Source of the DNA: Gammaproteobacteria bacterium
GTDB taxonomy: Bacteria; Pseudomonadota; Gammaproteobacteria; JAADGQ01
Assembly: GCA_015490755.1 (NCBI GenBank)
Contig: WFXF01000013.1
Location: forward strand, 1 to 43,226
DNA length: 43,226 bases
Direction: 5' to 3'
A program made the position numbers and the translations under genes. The stretch's first letter is position 1; each line of letters starts with the position of its first letter. The notes below the pieces were generated by a model. The model had not been told where the DNA came from. It saw only the letters and a list, made by a program, of their open reading frames with translations, and made no database searches. Positions 1 through 9,100 of this stretch are shown piece by piece.

Positions 1-1
1 T

Positions 2-904
2 CTGGTTTCATGCGGTGGCAAGCAGAGTTTTTATAATTTGGTGCAGGCACTGCTTGATCCCGGTGACGAAGTGATTATCCCTGCCCCTTATTGGGTTTCA
101 TACCCTGATATGGTGTTATTGGCTGATGGCCAACCTGTCATTATTGAAACCGGTATTGAACAAAGTTACAAAATCACCCCGGAACAGCTGGAAAATGTAA
201 TTTCTGAACGCACCCGCCTATTCGTCATTAATAGCCCTTCAAACCCAACAGGCTCCGTCTACAACCAGACTGAACTGAGTGCATTAGCAGAAGTATTGAA
301 AGGCTATCCTGATGTCATAATTGCAACGGATGATATGTATGAGCATATCTATTGGAGTAGTGAACCATTTTGCAATATTGTGATGGCCTGCACTGAACTA
401 TACGACCGTAGCATTGTGCTCAACGGTATATCTAAAGCTTATGCCATGACGGGCTGGCGCATCGGCTATGCTGCTGGCCCTGTTGATCTTATTCAGGCAA
501 TGAAAAAAATCCAGTCGCAGAGCACATCCAACCCAACCTCTATATCTCAAGTCGCCGCACAAGTTGCTTTGGAAAGCAGTCAAGACTGCATTCAAATCAT
601 GTTAACCGAATTTAAAAAACGTCATGATTTTGTGGTCAAAGAGCTTAATCAAATTGATGGCTTTAAATGCCTGAAATCACAAGGTACTTTTTACGCTTTC
701 GTCAATGTAAAAGCAGCAATAAAAGCTATAAAAGGTATTGATAATGATGTTCAATTAGCTGAATATTTTTTGGAAAAAGCGAATGTCGCCCTAGTTCCAG
801 GATCAGCCTTTGGAGCGCCCGGCCACCTACGCCTCTCTTTTGCAACCAGCATGGATAATCTGAAAAAAGCACTATTCAGGATAAAAAAAGCACTCAACCA
901 GTAA
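2..904 (+). CDS. aspC: Aspartate/aromatic aminotransferase, class I (5'-partial)
   Basis: PLP-dependent fold-type I aminotransferase, most likely aspartate:2-oxoglutarate transaminase of the Ib subgroup. The frame is open from base 2 and encodes VSCGGKQSFYN before the first in-window start-like codon (TTG at 38), so the gene begins left of the window and about a quarter of the protein is missing. Visible landmarks are PAPYWVSYPD (substrate/cofactor pocket), NSPSNPTG with the conserved Asn-Pro, the Schiff-base lysine in NGISKAYAMTGWRIGY, and the C-terminal RLSFATS with the Arg that binds the substrate carboxylate. It ends with TAA at 904. The family call is firm; substrate (aspartate, or also aromatic amino acids/prephenate) cannot be decided from sequence alone. 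Confidence 0.9.
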   Translation: MVSCGGKQSFYNLVQALLDPGDEVIIPAPYWVSYPDMVLLADGQPVIIETGIEQSYKITPEQLENVISERTRLFVINSPSNPTGSVYNQTELSALAEVLKGYPDVIIATDDMYEHIYWSSEPFCNIVMACTELYDRSIVLNGISKAYAMTGWRIGYAAGPVDLIQAMKKIQSQSTSNPTSISQVAAQVALESSQDCIQIMLTEFKKRHDFVVKELNQIDGFKCLKSQGTFYAFVNVKAAIKAIKGIDNDVQLAEYFLEKANVALVPGSAFGAPGHLRLSFATSMDNLKKALFRIKKALNQ

Positions 905-936
905 ACCCATATTAAATTAGATGTTTTTTTAAAGCT

Positions 937-961
937 AAAAACTGATTATCATCTGGTTTTT
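937..961 (+). terminator. Weak possible terminator after the aminotransferase gene
   Basis: AAAACTGAT and ATCTGGTTTT can pair around a short loop, with one mismatch/bulge, and end in a T-rich run. It lies 33 bases after the aminotransferase stop. The stem is short and AT-rich, so this is a tentative call. Confidence 0.25.
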
Positions 962-1013
962 GTGACGAAAGTCATATAATGAGCAGCAAAAACTGGTTGA
1001 CAAGGGGCAAGAC

Positions 1014-1592
1014 ATGGATGTCAATACCCGAAACTGTTGTCACAGGGCATTCCACTACTGGCCCGTGACCTATGGCGATGGATTCACCTTAATTGAACTC
1101 TTGACCGTACTCGCTATAGTAGCGATCACCACTGCTATAGCCACTCCAGCCCTGCAATCTTTTTTCACAAAAAACCACGTTACCAGTCAAGTTAATACAC
1201 TTTTGGCTGATCTTAATTTAGCCCGCACCGAAGCAATTGAACGAAACGGTGAGGTTATTATTTGTGCCAGCAATAACGGCATACATTGCAGCCGCAGCAA
1301 ACAATGGCAAACAGGCTGGATTATTTTTAGTGATAATAATGACAACAAAAAAAGAGATGACAATGAAAACCTTATCCGTACTCAACCACCATTTAAAGGA
1401 CTTAACAACCTGCAATTCAGAGCAACCTATATAAAATTTAACTCAATAGGGTTTTCCAATAACGGCACATTCACTTTATGTTCAGGAAACCCCAATTACA
1501 ATCGAGCCATCATTATCGCAAGGACAGGGAGAGCGCGACTATCAGACACAATGGTAAATGGTGATCCGATAAATTGTAACAACTACTCATGA
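1014..1592 (+). CDS. FimT/GspH-type minor pseudopilin
   Basis: A type IV pilus / type II secretion minor pilin precursor of about 192 residues. After an unusually long 23-residue leader with charged and aromatic residues it has the prepilin peptidase site G/FTLIELL (cleavage after Gly23, conserved Glu at +5) followed by a hydrophobic helix (TVLAIVAITTAIATPAL) that anchors it in the inner membrane and in the pilus core. The body has the GspH-like pattern ADLNLARTEAIERNGEVIICAS, with ...GWIIF... and a terminal region with Cys residues that may form a disulfide. It stands alone: no other pilin or assembly gene is adjacent; the next gene encodes a PilZ protein, 22 bases downstream, probably co-transcribed. 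Whether it serves pilus assembly or DNA uptake is not visible here. Confidence 0.8.
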   Translation: MDVNTRNCCHRAFHYWPVTYGDGFTLIELLTVLAIVAITTAIATPALQSFFTKNHVTSQVNTLLADLNLARTEAIERNGEVIICASNNGIHCSRSKQWQTGWIIFSDNNDNKKRDDNENLIRTQPPFKGLNNLQFRATYIKFNSIGFSNNGTFTLCSGNPNYNRAIIIARTGRARLSDTMVNGDPINCNNYS

Positions 1593-1614
1593 TTTCAAGG
1601 AGAGATCAGATATT

Positions 1615-1971
1615 ATGTCCAAGGAAAAACGGAACTATTATCGAAGCCAGTTTCAAATAAAAAAAAATGACAACCTTATTTATCTAAAGCGCAATCATAC
1701 AAACCACCTCATTAGTGGCGAACTTGATCTTTCTAATTACGGCTTAGGAATTGTATGTGATCATGCTATTGCATCAGAAACACCCATCACGATCGAACTC
1801 AAAGCCTTTGAATTGCACTTAAGTGTCAATGGAACCGTTCGATGGTGCATCCCCACTACTGATAAAGAGAAGCAATACCGTCTTGGCATTGAGTTTGATT
1901 CAACACAACCACAGGACAACAAGCTATTCTCTTTCGCACTACGCCGCCACCTGGAAAAAATGGCATCATGA
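1615..1971 (+). CDS. PilZ-domain c-di-GMP-binding protein
   Basis: A single-domain PilZ protein of 118 residues. The two c-di-GMP contacts of the family can be seen: the RxxxR element at the N-terminus (RNYYR, residues 6-10) and the D/NxSxxG element in DLSNYGLGI (residues about 38-46). The rest is beta-rich, ending in GIEFDSTQPQDNKLFSFALRRHLE. RBS-like AGGAGAG lies upstream of the ATG. It follows the pseudopilin gene by 22 bases, which suggests a role in c-di-GMP control of pili or another surface output, but this is inference from position. Cytoplasmic; no signal peptide. Confidence 0.82.
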   Translation: MSKEKRNYYRSQFQIKKNDNLIYLKRNHTNHLISGELDLSNYGLGIVCDHAIASETPITIELKAFELHLSVNGTVRWCIPTTDKEKQYRLGIEFDSTQPQDNKLFSFALRRHLEKMAS

Positions 1972-1983
1972 CAAGGAGGTCGC

Positions 1984-2661
1984 ATGCCACCTATTACCGA
2001 TTGGCCCGCCGAAGAACGGCCGCGTGAAAAGCTTCTGCAACGAGGAGCCAATGCTCTTTCAGATGCAGAGCTTCTCGCTATTTTTCTTCGCACTGGAATA
2101 CATGGTAAAACAGCCGTTGACTTATCCCGTGATTTGCTCAATGAATTTGGCTCGTTACGCACTCTGTTCAATGCTGATATCACCCGTTTTTGCCAGGCTC
2201 CAGGGCTTGGCCCAACCAAATACACACAGTTACAAGCCGTACTGGAAATGGGGCGTCGCTATTTAAAAGAGTCAATGGATCGAAGTGACACACTAACAAA
2301 CCCGAAAGCGGCTCATGACTACCTGGTTTCACGGCTTCGAGACTACAATCACGAAGTATTTGGCTGCCTGTTTCTAGACAACCGTCATCGTGTTATCTGT
2401 TTTGAAGAGCTGTTCCAGGGCACGATTGATAGCGCCAGTGTTCATCCACGAGAGGTTGTCAAACGCGTATTAACACATAATGCAGCCGCTGTGATCATCT
2501 CTCACAATCATCCATCAGGTGTTGCAGAGCCCAGCCATGCAGACAAAATGATAACCCAACGCCTTAAAGAGGCACTGGCATTGATTGATGTAAGATTACT
2601 GGATCATTTGATCATCGGTGACAACAAAGCAGTATCATTTGCTGAACATGGTTTGATTTAA
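1984..2661 (+). CDS. radC: RadC-family JAB1/MPN-like protein
   Basis: RadC/YicR family, 225 residues, normal full length. The N-terminus ([18 protein letters not shown], ...[14 protein letters not shown]) is the family start and is followed by a helix-hairpin-helix region ([14 protein letters not shown]). The C-terminal JAMM-type metal site is present: FLDNRHRVI, then SHNHPSG at about residues 173-179 and EPSHAD. A very good Shine-Dalgarno AAGGAGG sits just before the ATG. The family was named for a DNA repair phenotype later attributed to another gene, so the function remains uncertain; a link with recombination or competence is suspected. It sits upstream of rpmB-rpmG, an arrangement common in gammaproteobacteria. 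Confidence 0.93.
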   Translation: MPPITDWPAEERPREKLLQRGANALSDAELLAIFLRTGIHGKTAVDLSRDLLNEFGSLRTLFNADITRFCQAPGLGPTKYTQLQAVLEMGRRYLKESMDRSDTLTNPKAAHDYLVSRLRDYNHEVFGCLFLDNRHRVICFEELFQGTIDSASVHPREVVKRVLTHNAAAVIISHNHPSGVAEPSHADKMITQRLKEALALIDVRLLDHLIIGDNKAVSFAEHGLI

Positions 2662-2745
2662 GAGCTGTATTTTGATATAAAGCATCGTTTCGCGTTAGAA
2701 GAATCCGCATAACTCTATCTCAATCTGTTTTTGGAGACCTATTAA

Positions 2746-2982
2746 ATGTCCAAAGTATGTCAGGTAACCGGCAAACGCCCCATGACTGGAAACAATGTAT
2801 CTCATGCCAACAACAAAACTCGTCGTCGGTTCCTACCCAATTTACACTCCCACCGTTTTTGGGTTGCAAGTGAAAATCGTTGGGTTCGTTTGCGCATCAC
2901 CCCAAAAGGTTTGCGTATCATTGATAAAAAAGGAATTGACACTGTGCTGTCTGAAATCCGTAGTCGTGGTGAAAAAGTTTAG
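2746..2982 (+). CDS. rpmB: 50S ribosomal protein L28
   Basis: Ribosomal protein bL28 of 78 residues. The start [20 protein letters not shown] and the basic stretch [16 protein letters not shown] are family signatures. A Shine-Dalgarno-like GGAG precedes the ATG. The single Cys at the N-terminus without the second pair indicates the zinc-free (C-minus) form. It is followed by rpmG after 9 bases, forming the classic rpmBG operon. Confidence 0.97.
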   Translation: MSKVCQVTGKRPMTGNNVSHANNKTRRRFLPNLHSHRFWVASENRWVRLRITPKGLRIIDKKGIDTVLSEIRSRGEKV

Positions 2983-2991
2983 GAGAATATT

Positions 2992-3147
2992 ATGCGTGAC
3001 AAAATCAAACTGGTCTCTTCTGCTGGAACAGGCCACTTTTACACTACAACAAAAAACAAGCGCAACATGCCTGGAAAATTTGAAATCAAAAAATTCGATC
3101 CAGTTGTTCGCAAACATGTAATGTATAAAGAAGCAAAAATCAAATAA
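2992..3147 (+). CDS. rpmG: 50S ribosomal protein L33
   Basis: Ribosomal protein bL33 of 51 residues, starting ATG at 2992 with AGGAGAAT just upstream and ending TAA at 3145-3147. The translation reads [20 protein letters not shown], then [20 protein letters not shown] and a lysine-rich tail, which is the standard gammaproteobacterial L33 pattern. The CxxC zinc motifs of some L33 forms are absent, matching the zinc-free L28 next door. Last gene of the rpmBG operon before the hairpin region and terminator. Confidence 0.96.
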   Translation: MRDKIKLVSSAGTGHFYTTTKNKRNMPGKFEIKKFDPVVRKHVMYKEAKIK

Positions 3148-3151
3148 TTTC

Positions 3152-3242
3152 TTAAGGAGTTCGGATTAATTGAAGTTGGGGCTTTAGCTCTGATTTAGAT
3201 GAAGGGGCTAAAGCCCCTGCACCGTGAAAATCAACTCCTTAA
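3152..3242. repeat. Nested inverted repeat downstream of rpmG
   Basis: Two concentric inverted repeats. The outer arms TTAAGGAGTT (3152-3161) and AACTCCTTAA (3233-3242) are perfect 10-mers, extendable by GATT/AATC with a small bulge. The inner arms GGGGCTTTAGC (3178-3188) and GCTAAAGCCCC (3207-3217) are perfect 11-mers around an 18-base loop. The whole 91-bp block could form a long stem in RNA or single-stranded DNA. It lacks a U-tract, and the real terminator comes later, so it may be a small mobile or REP-like element. No second copy was seen in this window. Confidence 0.6.
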
Positions 3243-3273
3243 TAATCAGAGGCTCCTTGAAAGCTTACAGCTA

Positions 3274-3299
3274 AAAGCCCGCTTGAAGCGGGTTTTTTT
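3274..3299 (+). terminator. Rho-independent terminator of rpmB-rpmG
   Basis: CCCGCTTGAAGCGGG forms a tight GC-rich stem (3278-3292) directly followed by seven T residues (3293-3299), with A residues upstream of the stem. It lies 27 bases before the radical SAM gene and separates that gene from the ribosomal protein operon. Confidence 0.9.
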
Positions 3300-3325
3300 A
3301 TTCATACTGATATTCAAATAATATT

Positions 3326-3925
3326 ATGAATCAAACGATCGCCTACCGCATCAACGACAATCTCTATCTAAACATCACTGACAGATGTACACTGGCTTGC
3401 AAATTTTGCCCGAAAACACAAGGCATCAAAAGAGTTCATGATTTTGACCTGACACTGGAACAACGCCCGGAAATTGAATCAATAATAGAAAGTATTGGCA
3501 ATCCAAGAGAGTATGACTCCATTGTATTTTGCGGCTTTGGCGAACCCACGCTCAGACTCAAAGTATTACTCACGGTCGCAAGACATATCAAAAAAGAGAG
3601 AGGGAAAGTTCGCATAAACACTGATGGGCTTGCCAACCTTTTTCACAAGCGCAATGTACTACCTGATTTTGAAGGATTAGTTGATGCATTATCTGTTTCA
3701 CTCAACGGTCAAAATGAAACTATTTACAATCAGCATTGCCAACCTGCGCTAAAAGGCTCATTCAATGCTGTACTAGATTTTTTACGTTTGGCACCAAGAT
3801 ATGTACCTGAAGTCACCGCAAGTGCCATCCATGGACTTGAAGGTTTAGATATTGAAGCTTGCTCAGCCCTCGCTAAACAGCTCGGCGTTGGTTTTCGTCA
3901 AAGGAATCTGGATGTTGTTGGTTAG
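3326..3925 (+). CDS. TatD-linked type radical SAM protein
   Basis: Small radical S-adenosylmethionine protein of 199 residues. The iron-sulfur cluster motif CTLACKFC (CX3CX2C) is at about residues 21-28 in a context (NLYLNITDRCTLACKFCPK) typical of the family described as TatD nuclease-associated. The GFGEPTLR segment is the SAM-binding GGE-like motif. The end RQRNLDVVG also matches my memory of the family's C-terminus, so the protein appears complete. No tatD gene is in this window. The last 53 bases overlap, tail to tail, with the response regulator gene on the other strand. Reaction unknown. Confidence 0.82.
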   Translation: MNQTIAYRINDNLYLNITDRCTLACKFCPKTQGIKRVHDFDLTLEQRPEIESIIESIGNPREYDSIVFCGFGEPTLRLKVLLTVARHIKKERGKVRINTDGLANLFHKRNVLPDFEGLVDALSVSLNGQNETIYNQHCQPALKGSFNAVLDFLRLAPRYVPEVTASAIHGLEGLDIEACSALAKQLGVGFRQRNLDVVG

Positions 3926-4556
3926 GGCGCACTTCTGACAGGTGCTGATGAACTCCGCCAACCATGGCACATCCGACCAGGTCAGATACTGAACCTGCCT
4001 TCATCTTTCGCATCACTCGCCGCCGATGAATCTCAACAGTGCGATGGCTAATATCCAGTTCGCGCGCAATCTCTTTATTGCTGTGGCCATTTACAACCAG
4101 ACTCATAACTTCACGTTCACGCGGTGTTAATTGCTCATAACATGAAATCACTTCTTGTTTAAAACCATCTTCTTTACGGCACTTCAGGTCATATTGAAAT
4201 GCCTCTGTAATACAGTTAAACAACCGTTTGTTATCAAAAGGTTTTTCCAAAAAATCTACAGCACCCGCTTTAAATGCTCGTATCGCCATCGGAATATCAC
4301 CATGACCACTCATAAATATGATAGGAATTTTTATCTCTTTTTCTATAAGTACATCCTGCAATTCCAAACCACTCATTCCAGCCATACGAACATCCAATAC
4401 AAGGCAACCTGGCTGACTACCTTCATAACACTCTAAAAAATCTCTTGCAGAAGAAAATGCCTCCACTGCAATATCTTTAGTATGAAGAAACAGTTCAATT
4501 GCTCCACGTACAGCATGATCATCATCGACCAAAAAAACAGTTGATTGATTACTCAT
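3873..4556 (-). CDS. FixJ-like response regulator (REC + LuxR-type HTH)
   Basis: Two-domain transcriptional regulator, about 227 residues. The receiver domain has the acidic pair in VFLVDDDHAV, the phospho-acceptor Asp in GCLVLDVRMAG, the Ser switch in IIFMSGHGD and the Lys in DFLEKPFDN. The C-terminal LuxR/GerE HTH reads LTPREREVMSLVVNG...NKEIARELDISHRTVEIHRRRVM. This is the FixJ/TodT architecture. Translation probably starts at one of the tandem ATGs at 4559/4556, inside the end of the kinase gene, so the pair is translationally coupled. The tail after the HTH (HQHLSEVRPNQQHPDSF...) is longer than usual and is encoded opposite the radical SAM gene. Targets unknown. Confidence 0.87.
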   Translation of the reverse strand: MSNQSTVFLVDDDHAVRGAIELFLHTKDIAVEAFSSARDFLECYEGSQPGCLVLDVRMAGMSGLELQDVLIEKEIKIPIIFMSGHGDIPMAIRAFKAGAVDFLEKPFDNKRLFNCITEAFQYDLKCRKEDGFKQEVISCYEQLTPREREVMSLVVNGHSNKEIARELDISHRTVEIHRRRVMRKMKAGSVSDLVGCAMVGGVHQHLSEVRPNQQHPDSFDENQRRAV

Positions 4557-5736
4557 CATTATCCCCATCTACAACTACCGGCAACGTCAAACAAAAAAGA
4601 GCTCCATGAGGCTGAATATTTTCAGCGCACAAACTCCCACCATGGGTCTCCACAATCGTTTTACTGATTGACAGACCCATCCCCAAGCCATTATTTTTAG
4701 TTGTAAAAAATGGCTCAAATAACCGCTCTATCATTCCCTCAGAAAAACCTGGTCCATCATCTTGAATTGAAATTGTGACTTTATCGCCATTTATATGCAT
4801 TGCAGTTGAAACGGTTAATTCTCCATAAGCTCCCATGGACTCCAGTGCATTGCGCAATAAATTCAAAATAACCTGCTCAATCTGAATTCTGTCTACAGAA
4901 ACTGAAGGCAACCCAGAACTCATATAACGCAGCAACGTAACTTCCTGCCCATGAATTTCAGATTCAACCAGCTTAATAACATTATTAAGCAGATCGTTAA
5001 TATTAGCTGATCGACGTTCACCATCTTCTTTACGTACCAGCTGGCGAATTCCTCTGATAATTTCACCAGCTCGCAGTGCCTGGGAGCGACTCTGTTGTAT
5101 CGTATTCAATATACGATCAGAGCAAGACTCTTTATCATTCTCAATCAAATTCAGTGCAGCATCGCAATAACTGGAGATAACTGTCAGCGGCTGATTCAGC
5201 TCATGTGCCAGACTGGAAGCCATTTCACCCATCACATTCAAACGTGCAACCTGAGCCAGCTCCGAACGATGCGCTCTGAGCGCGGCAAAACCTTCCTCAC
5301 GCTCGGTTACATCCTGCGCCATCAATAAAAAACCGATCAACTCTCCATGTTCATCCCATATGCCAGAAAATTTACATTCTACATAGTGAATATTATCTTC
5401 TTTATCAAGTTTAAGAGAAAATTGAAATAGACCCTCACTGCGAATTTCATCTGTAATTTGCTGCAGATACTCTGGTTCCAAAGCAAGTTTCAAACAAAGA
5501 TCTGAGATTGAGTCTTTACTGGAAGAGTCAAATTGATAACCCAGGATTCTCTCAGTAGAAGGGTTGGAATAGATAATACGATAATCTAGATCGGTTGCAA
5601 TAATTGCAGAGTCAGTAGAGTAGAGAATATTTTCAAGAATAAGCTTGTCATTCAGCTTGGTCTCTTTGAATTTTACAGGTTGATGACGAGCACTTTTTTT
5701 AAAAGTGCGCAGTAATAATGAACTATTTTCAAACAT
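4549..5736 (-). CDS. PAS-domain sensor histidine kinase (FixL-like)
   Basis: Soluble histidine kinase of 395 residues without membrane segments. A PAS domain occupies about residues 35-145 (AIIATDLDYRIIYSNPSTERILGY ... GFLLMAQDVTERE). The dimerisation/phosphotransfer H-box MASSLAHELNQPL holds the acceptor His near 178, and the ATPase has the N-box LNLLRNALES (~290-299), G1 DDGPG (~326), F-box FEPFFTTK (~341) and G2 GLGMGL (~350). The kinase core is of the FixL/DctB class, and the FixJ-like partner overlaps its 3' end. I cannot identify a heme-binding His in the PAS domain with confidence, so oxygen sensing is not shown; a different ligand or cofactor is possible. Confidence 0.87.
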   Translation of the reverse strand: MFENSSLLLRTFKKSARHQPVKFKETKLNDKLILENILYSTDSAIIATDLDYRIIYSNPSTERILGYQFDSSSKDSISDLCLKLALEPEYLQQITDEIRSEGLFQFSLKLDKEDNIHYVECKFSGIWDEHGELIGFLLMAQDVTEREEGFAALRAHRSELAQVARLNVMGEMASSLAHELNQPLTVISSYCDAALNLIENDKESCSDRILNTIQQSRSQALRAGEIIRGIRQLVRKEDGERRSANINDLLNNVIKLVESEIHGQEVTLLRYMSSGLPSVSVDRIQIEQVILNLLRNALESMGAYGELTVSTAMHINGDKVTISIQDDGPGFSEGMIERLFEPFFTTKNNGLGMGLSISKTIVETHGGSLCAENIQPHGALFCLTLPVVVDGDNDE

Positions 5737-6026
5737 AAGTAGCCTGTACTAAGTTATGCCTACAACTCCTTCTGACGGGCTTATGTTCTTATTTTCATCA
5801 TAGTAATACATTTCACTAAAAGTTTTAAGTGATAAATTCACATTACTCCCAATAACATCATAAATTTAAAATTTTAAGTATTCACCCTTATATTTATTTT
5901 TTTACTATTATGTTTTAATGCCGAAATCAAATGGAACAATAAAAACAGATCATGGAGATATGGACAAGCGCGGCTGGTTGTTATAGTCGTGACGATATTT
6001 TAAGCGTTGTTTCTACGCTACCTTAT
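5737..6026. other. AT-rich divergent intergenic region
   Basis: Between the kinase gene (leftward) and recB (rightward). The first 200 bases are very AT-rich with several A/T runs and presumably hold the kinase promoter. I saw no clear FNR, Fur or LexA-like site. A frame of 40 codons (ATG 5952 to TGA 6074) is present but has no recognisable ribosome binding site. A small hairpin AGCGT...ACGCT lies at 6003-6018. Confidence 0.4.
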
Positions 6027-6109
6027 AAGGTTTGGCAAGGGAGTCAATCCGGTAATTCACCCTCCCACAGCTGAATTATCGAATAACTGCTTTTTGCCAA
6101 GCCTTTTTT
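6027..6109 (+). ncRNA. Candidate structured RNA / attenuator upstream of recB
   Basis: AAGGTTTGGCAA (6027-6038) pairs with TTGCCAAGCCTT (6094-6105) with one G-U type mismatch, and a T-run follows directly (6104-6109). Inside this closing stem lie two smaller hairpins: GGGAG/CTCCC and TTAT-CGA-ATAA. A closing stem plus U-tract suggests either a small RNA with an intrinsic terminator or a leader attenuator for recB, whose ATG is 37 bases later. A -10-like TTATAA lies just before the stem. I recognise no known RNA family here. Confidence 0.4.
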
Positions 6110-6145
6110 CTTGACTCAAATGACCATTCCTGTCACGTTTGCACC

Positions 6146-9100
6146 ATGCAAACACTCAATCCATTATCACTACCACTCAATGACCTTCAACTGATCGAAG
6201 CCTCGGCAGGTACAGGAAAAACCTACACAATCAGTACGCTATATTTACGATTTTTACTGGGAAACCTGCTTGATTCCAGCCAGAATCGACCGCTGCAAGT
6301 CGATGAAATTCTTGTCGTTACTTTCACAGGAGCCGCAACAGAAGAGCTACGTGATCGTATCCGTCACCGCATCAAAGATACATGTGATGCACTACAACAA
6401 AATCATAGTAGCGATGCCGTACTTAGCCAATTACTCAATAGCTGTCACGATAAACAACAAGCACTTATCCTGCTAAACGACGCACTCAAACGCATGGATG
6501 AATCAGCAATATTCACCATACATGGTTTTTGTCAGCGCATACTTCAGGAAAGTGCCTTTGAAAGTGGCACACTATTTGACACTGAGCTGCTCACCAACGA
6601 TAGCACTCTAACCCGTCAAATTATTGAAGATTTCTGGCGAACCACTTTTTATGATGCACACCCCGAATTAATTGCATTTGCCCAATCAACCTGGCAAACA
6701 CCAGCTGGCTTATGGAACCGCATATCCCCTTACGCCAGACATACAAATATAAAACTTCTACCCGAAACAGCCACATCTGACGTAAACCTTATCATCAATA
6801 AAGCCACTCTGCTTTTTGAAAATTTAAAAAGCAGCTGGCAAGCTGAACAAAAAGAGGTTTGTGATTATTTACTCCACTCGAAAGATATCAAGCGCAATAT
6901 TTATACAAAAAAATTACATACATACATTGCAGATACAACAAAATATTTTTCAGATAGCTCGACTGTTTTTAATCCACCTGAAAAATTTGAGCTTTTTTCT
7001 TTCACTAAAATTGAAAAATCGCTCAAAAAAGGGGCAGAGCCACCTGAGCATATTTTTTTCAAACGTTGCGATGAATTTATAGAGTCAATCAATCCATTAC
7101 ACACACAAATTCACCTGCTGCTTATCCACCAGGTCATTACGTACTTGCAAAGCGAATGGACTATTCGTAAACAGGAAAAAGCTCAACTGACTTTTGATGA
7201 CCTGCTGCTAAAGCTCAAGAATTCACTTACAAACAGTAACATTGGCCCTGCCCTGATAAAAAAAATAAGACAACAATACCCTGCAGCCATGATTGATGAA
7301 TTTCAGGATACTGACCCACTGCAGTACGAAATTTTCAAAACTCTGTACACCACTCCATCTGAAAACGGACAATCAAACAGATCGCTATTAATGATCGGTG
7401 ATCCCAAACAAGCCATATACAGCTTCCGTGGCGCTGATATTTTCACCTACATCCAGGCCAAGCGCTTTATTAATAACCCCGACAATCATCACACGCTAGG
7501 CACAAACTGGCGCTCAACCCACAAAATGGTTCATGCTGTTAACACTCTTTTTGAGCAATCCTGTGCACCATTTATATATGATAAAGAGATTCCTTTTATT
7601 GCCGTCTGTGCTGCGGATGAAAACGACAAAAACCCCCTTCTTATCGACAATACTCCTCCCGTACCAATGCAATTTTGGCACATTGAAAGTGATGACGATA
7701 AAACAATCCCGGCCAATACTGCAAAAAATGATATTGCACTCTGCTGTGCATCAAAAATCAGCCAACTACTGACACAAGGCGACCGCGGCAAAGCCGTCAT
7801 TGGCAAAAAACCGCTTCAAGCACAAGATATAGCAATTCTTGTACGCAGCCATACAGAAGCACAAATCATGCAAAATGCTCTGCGACAATATCAAATCGCC
7901 AGCGTTTGCCTAAGCCAGGAAAATATATTCAATACCCCTGAATGCGATGCGCTCTATCGAGTACTCTGCATGATCATTGAACCTGGTAATGAACGTTTAT
8001 TACTTGCTGCACTTTGCACTCCACTTCTGGGCTTCGATGCTCAGCAACTGAGCGCAATGACCCATAGTGATCAAGCTTGGGAAAATATATTGCTACAAGT
8101 GCAGCAATACCATCAAATATGGCAAGAACATGGCTTCATCGTAATGTTTCAGCAATTATTGCAAGAGCATAATATTCCTGACAGACTGTTAAAACAGCCA
8201 GACGGTGAGCGCTCACTTACCAATCTGCTCCACCTTGCTGAACTGCTACAAAATGCTGCCACAACACAACCCGGCATGGAAAACCTGTTACATTGGTTCA
8301 ATCTGAACCGCACCCGATTCGAAAAAAATGAGGAGCAACAACTGCGGCTGGAAAGTGATGAGGCACTGATTAAAATCATTACTATTCACAAAAGCAAAGG
8401 GCTGGAATACCCTGTTGTTTTTCTACCCTTTATCTGGAGTAGCCGAACCCAAAACAAAAATCAGCCTGTTATTTTTCATGACCAAGAAAGCAATCAACTC
8501 TGTATTGACATCAACTCCCAAAACAAAGAAAAACATCGTGAACTGTCTAAGCAAGAGGATCTTGCCGAGCAGGTTCGTTTACTCTATGTTGCGCTCACTC
8601 GCGCAAAATATTTATGTTATATCACCTGGGGGAAAATTAAAGGCACAGAAAATTCAGCACTCAGTTATTTATTGCATGGCAGTTCAGAAGCATTCAATAA
8701 ACTCACCCATACAGAGATTAAAAACCGATTATTTGCATTAGCAACAATAGCACCAGAATCGATTCAGGTTGATCCACTACCTAAACCAGAAGCAGAACGC
8801 TACCAACCCATAAAAACCTTTGAGTCAGAAGGTCAAGCAAGACCATTTGGCAGCATAATCAATAAACAGTGGCGCATTACAAGTTACTCCGCACTCACTT
8901 CATCACACTACTCACAAACTGAACGCCCTGATTACGATACATTACCAGACACAGAAACAGTTAATGAAAAGCCTTCAATAGAAGAGTTCAGTAGTGCATT
9001 TCAATTTCCCAAAGGCGCTCATGCAGGAACCTTTTTGCATAGCCTGCTAGAGCGGCTCGACTTTCCAAATATATCAGAGCAATCACTCAATCATGAAGTC

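Noticed and set aside
1761-2225. 154-residue frame on the minus strand opposite the PilZ and radC genes
   Set aside because: It lies wholly antisense to two well-supported genes, has low-complexity Ser/Arg-rich composition and no recognisable domain.
3178-3217. Inner hairpin GGGGCTTTAGC/GCTAAAGCCCC as the rpmBG terminator
   Set aside because: It is not followed by a T-run; the hairpin at 3278-3292 with seven T residues is the convincing terminator.
5737-5950. FNR- or FixJ-box in the kinase promoter region
   Set aside because: No convincing TTGAT-N4-ATCAA or other dyad was found in this AT-rich stretch.
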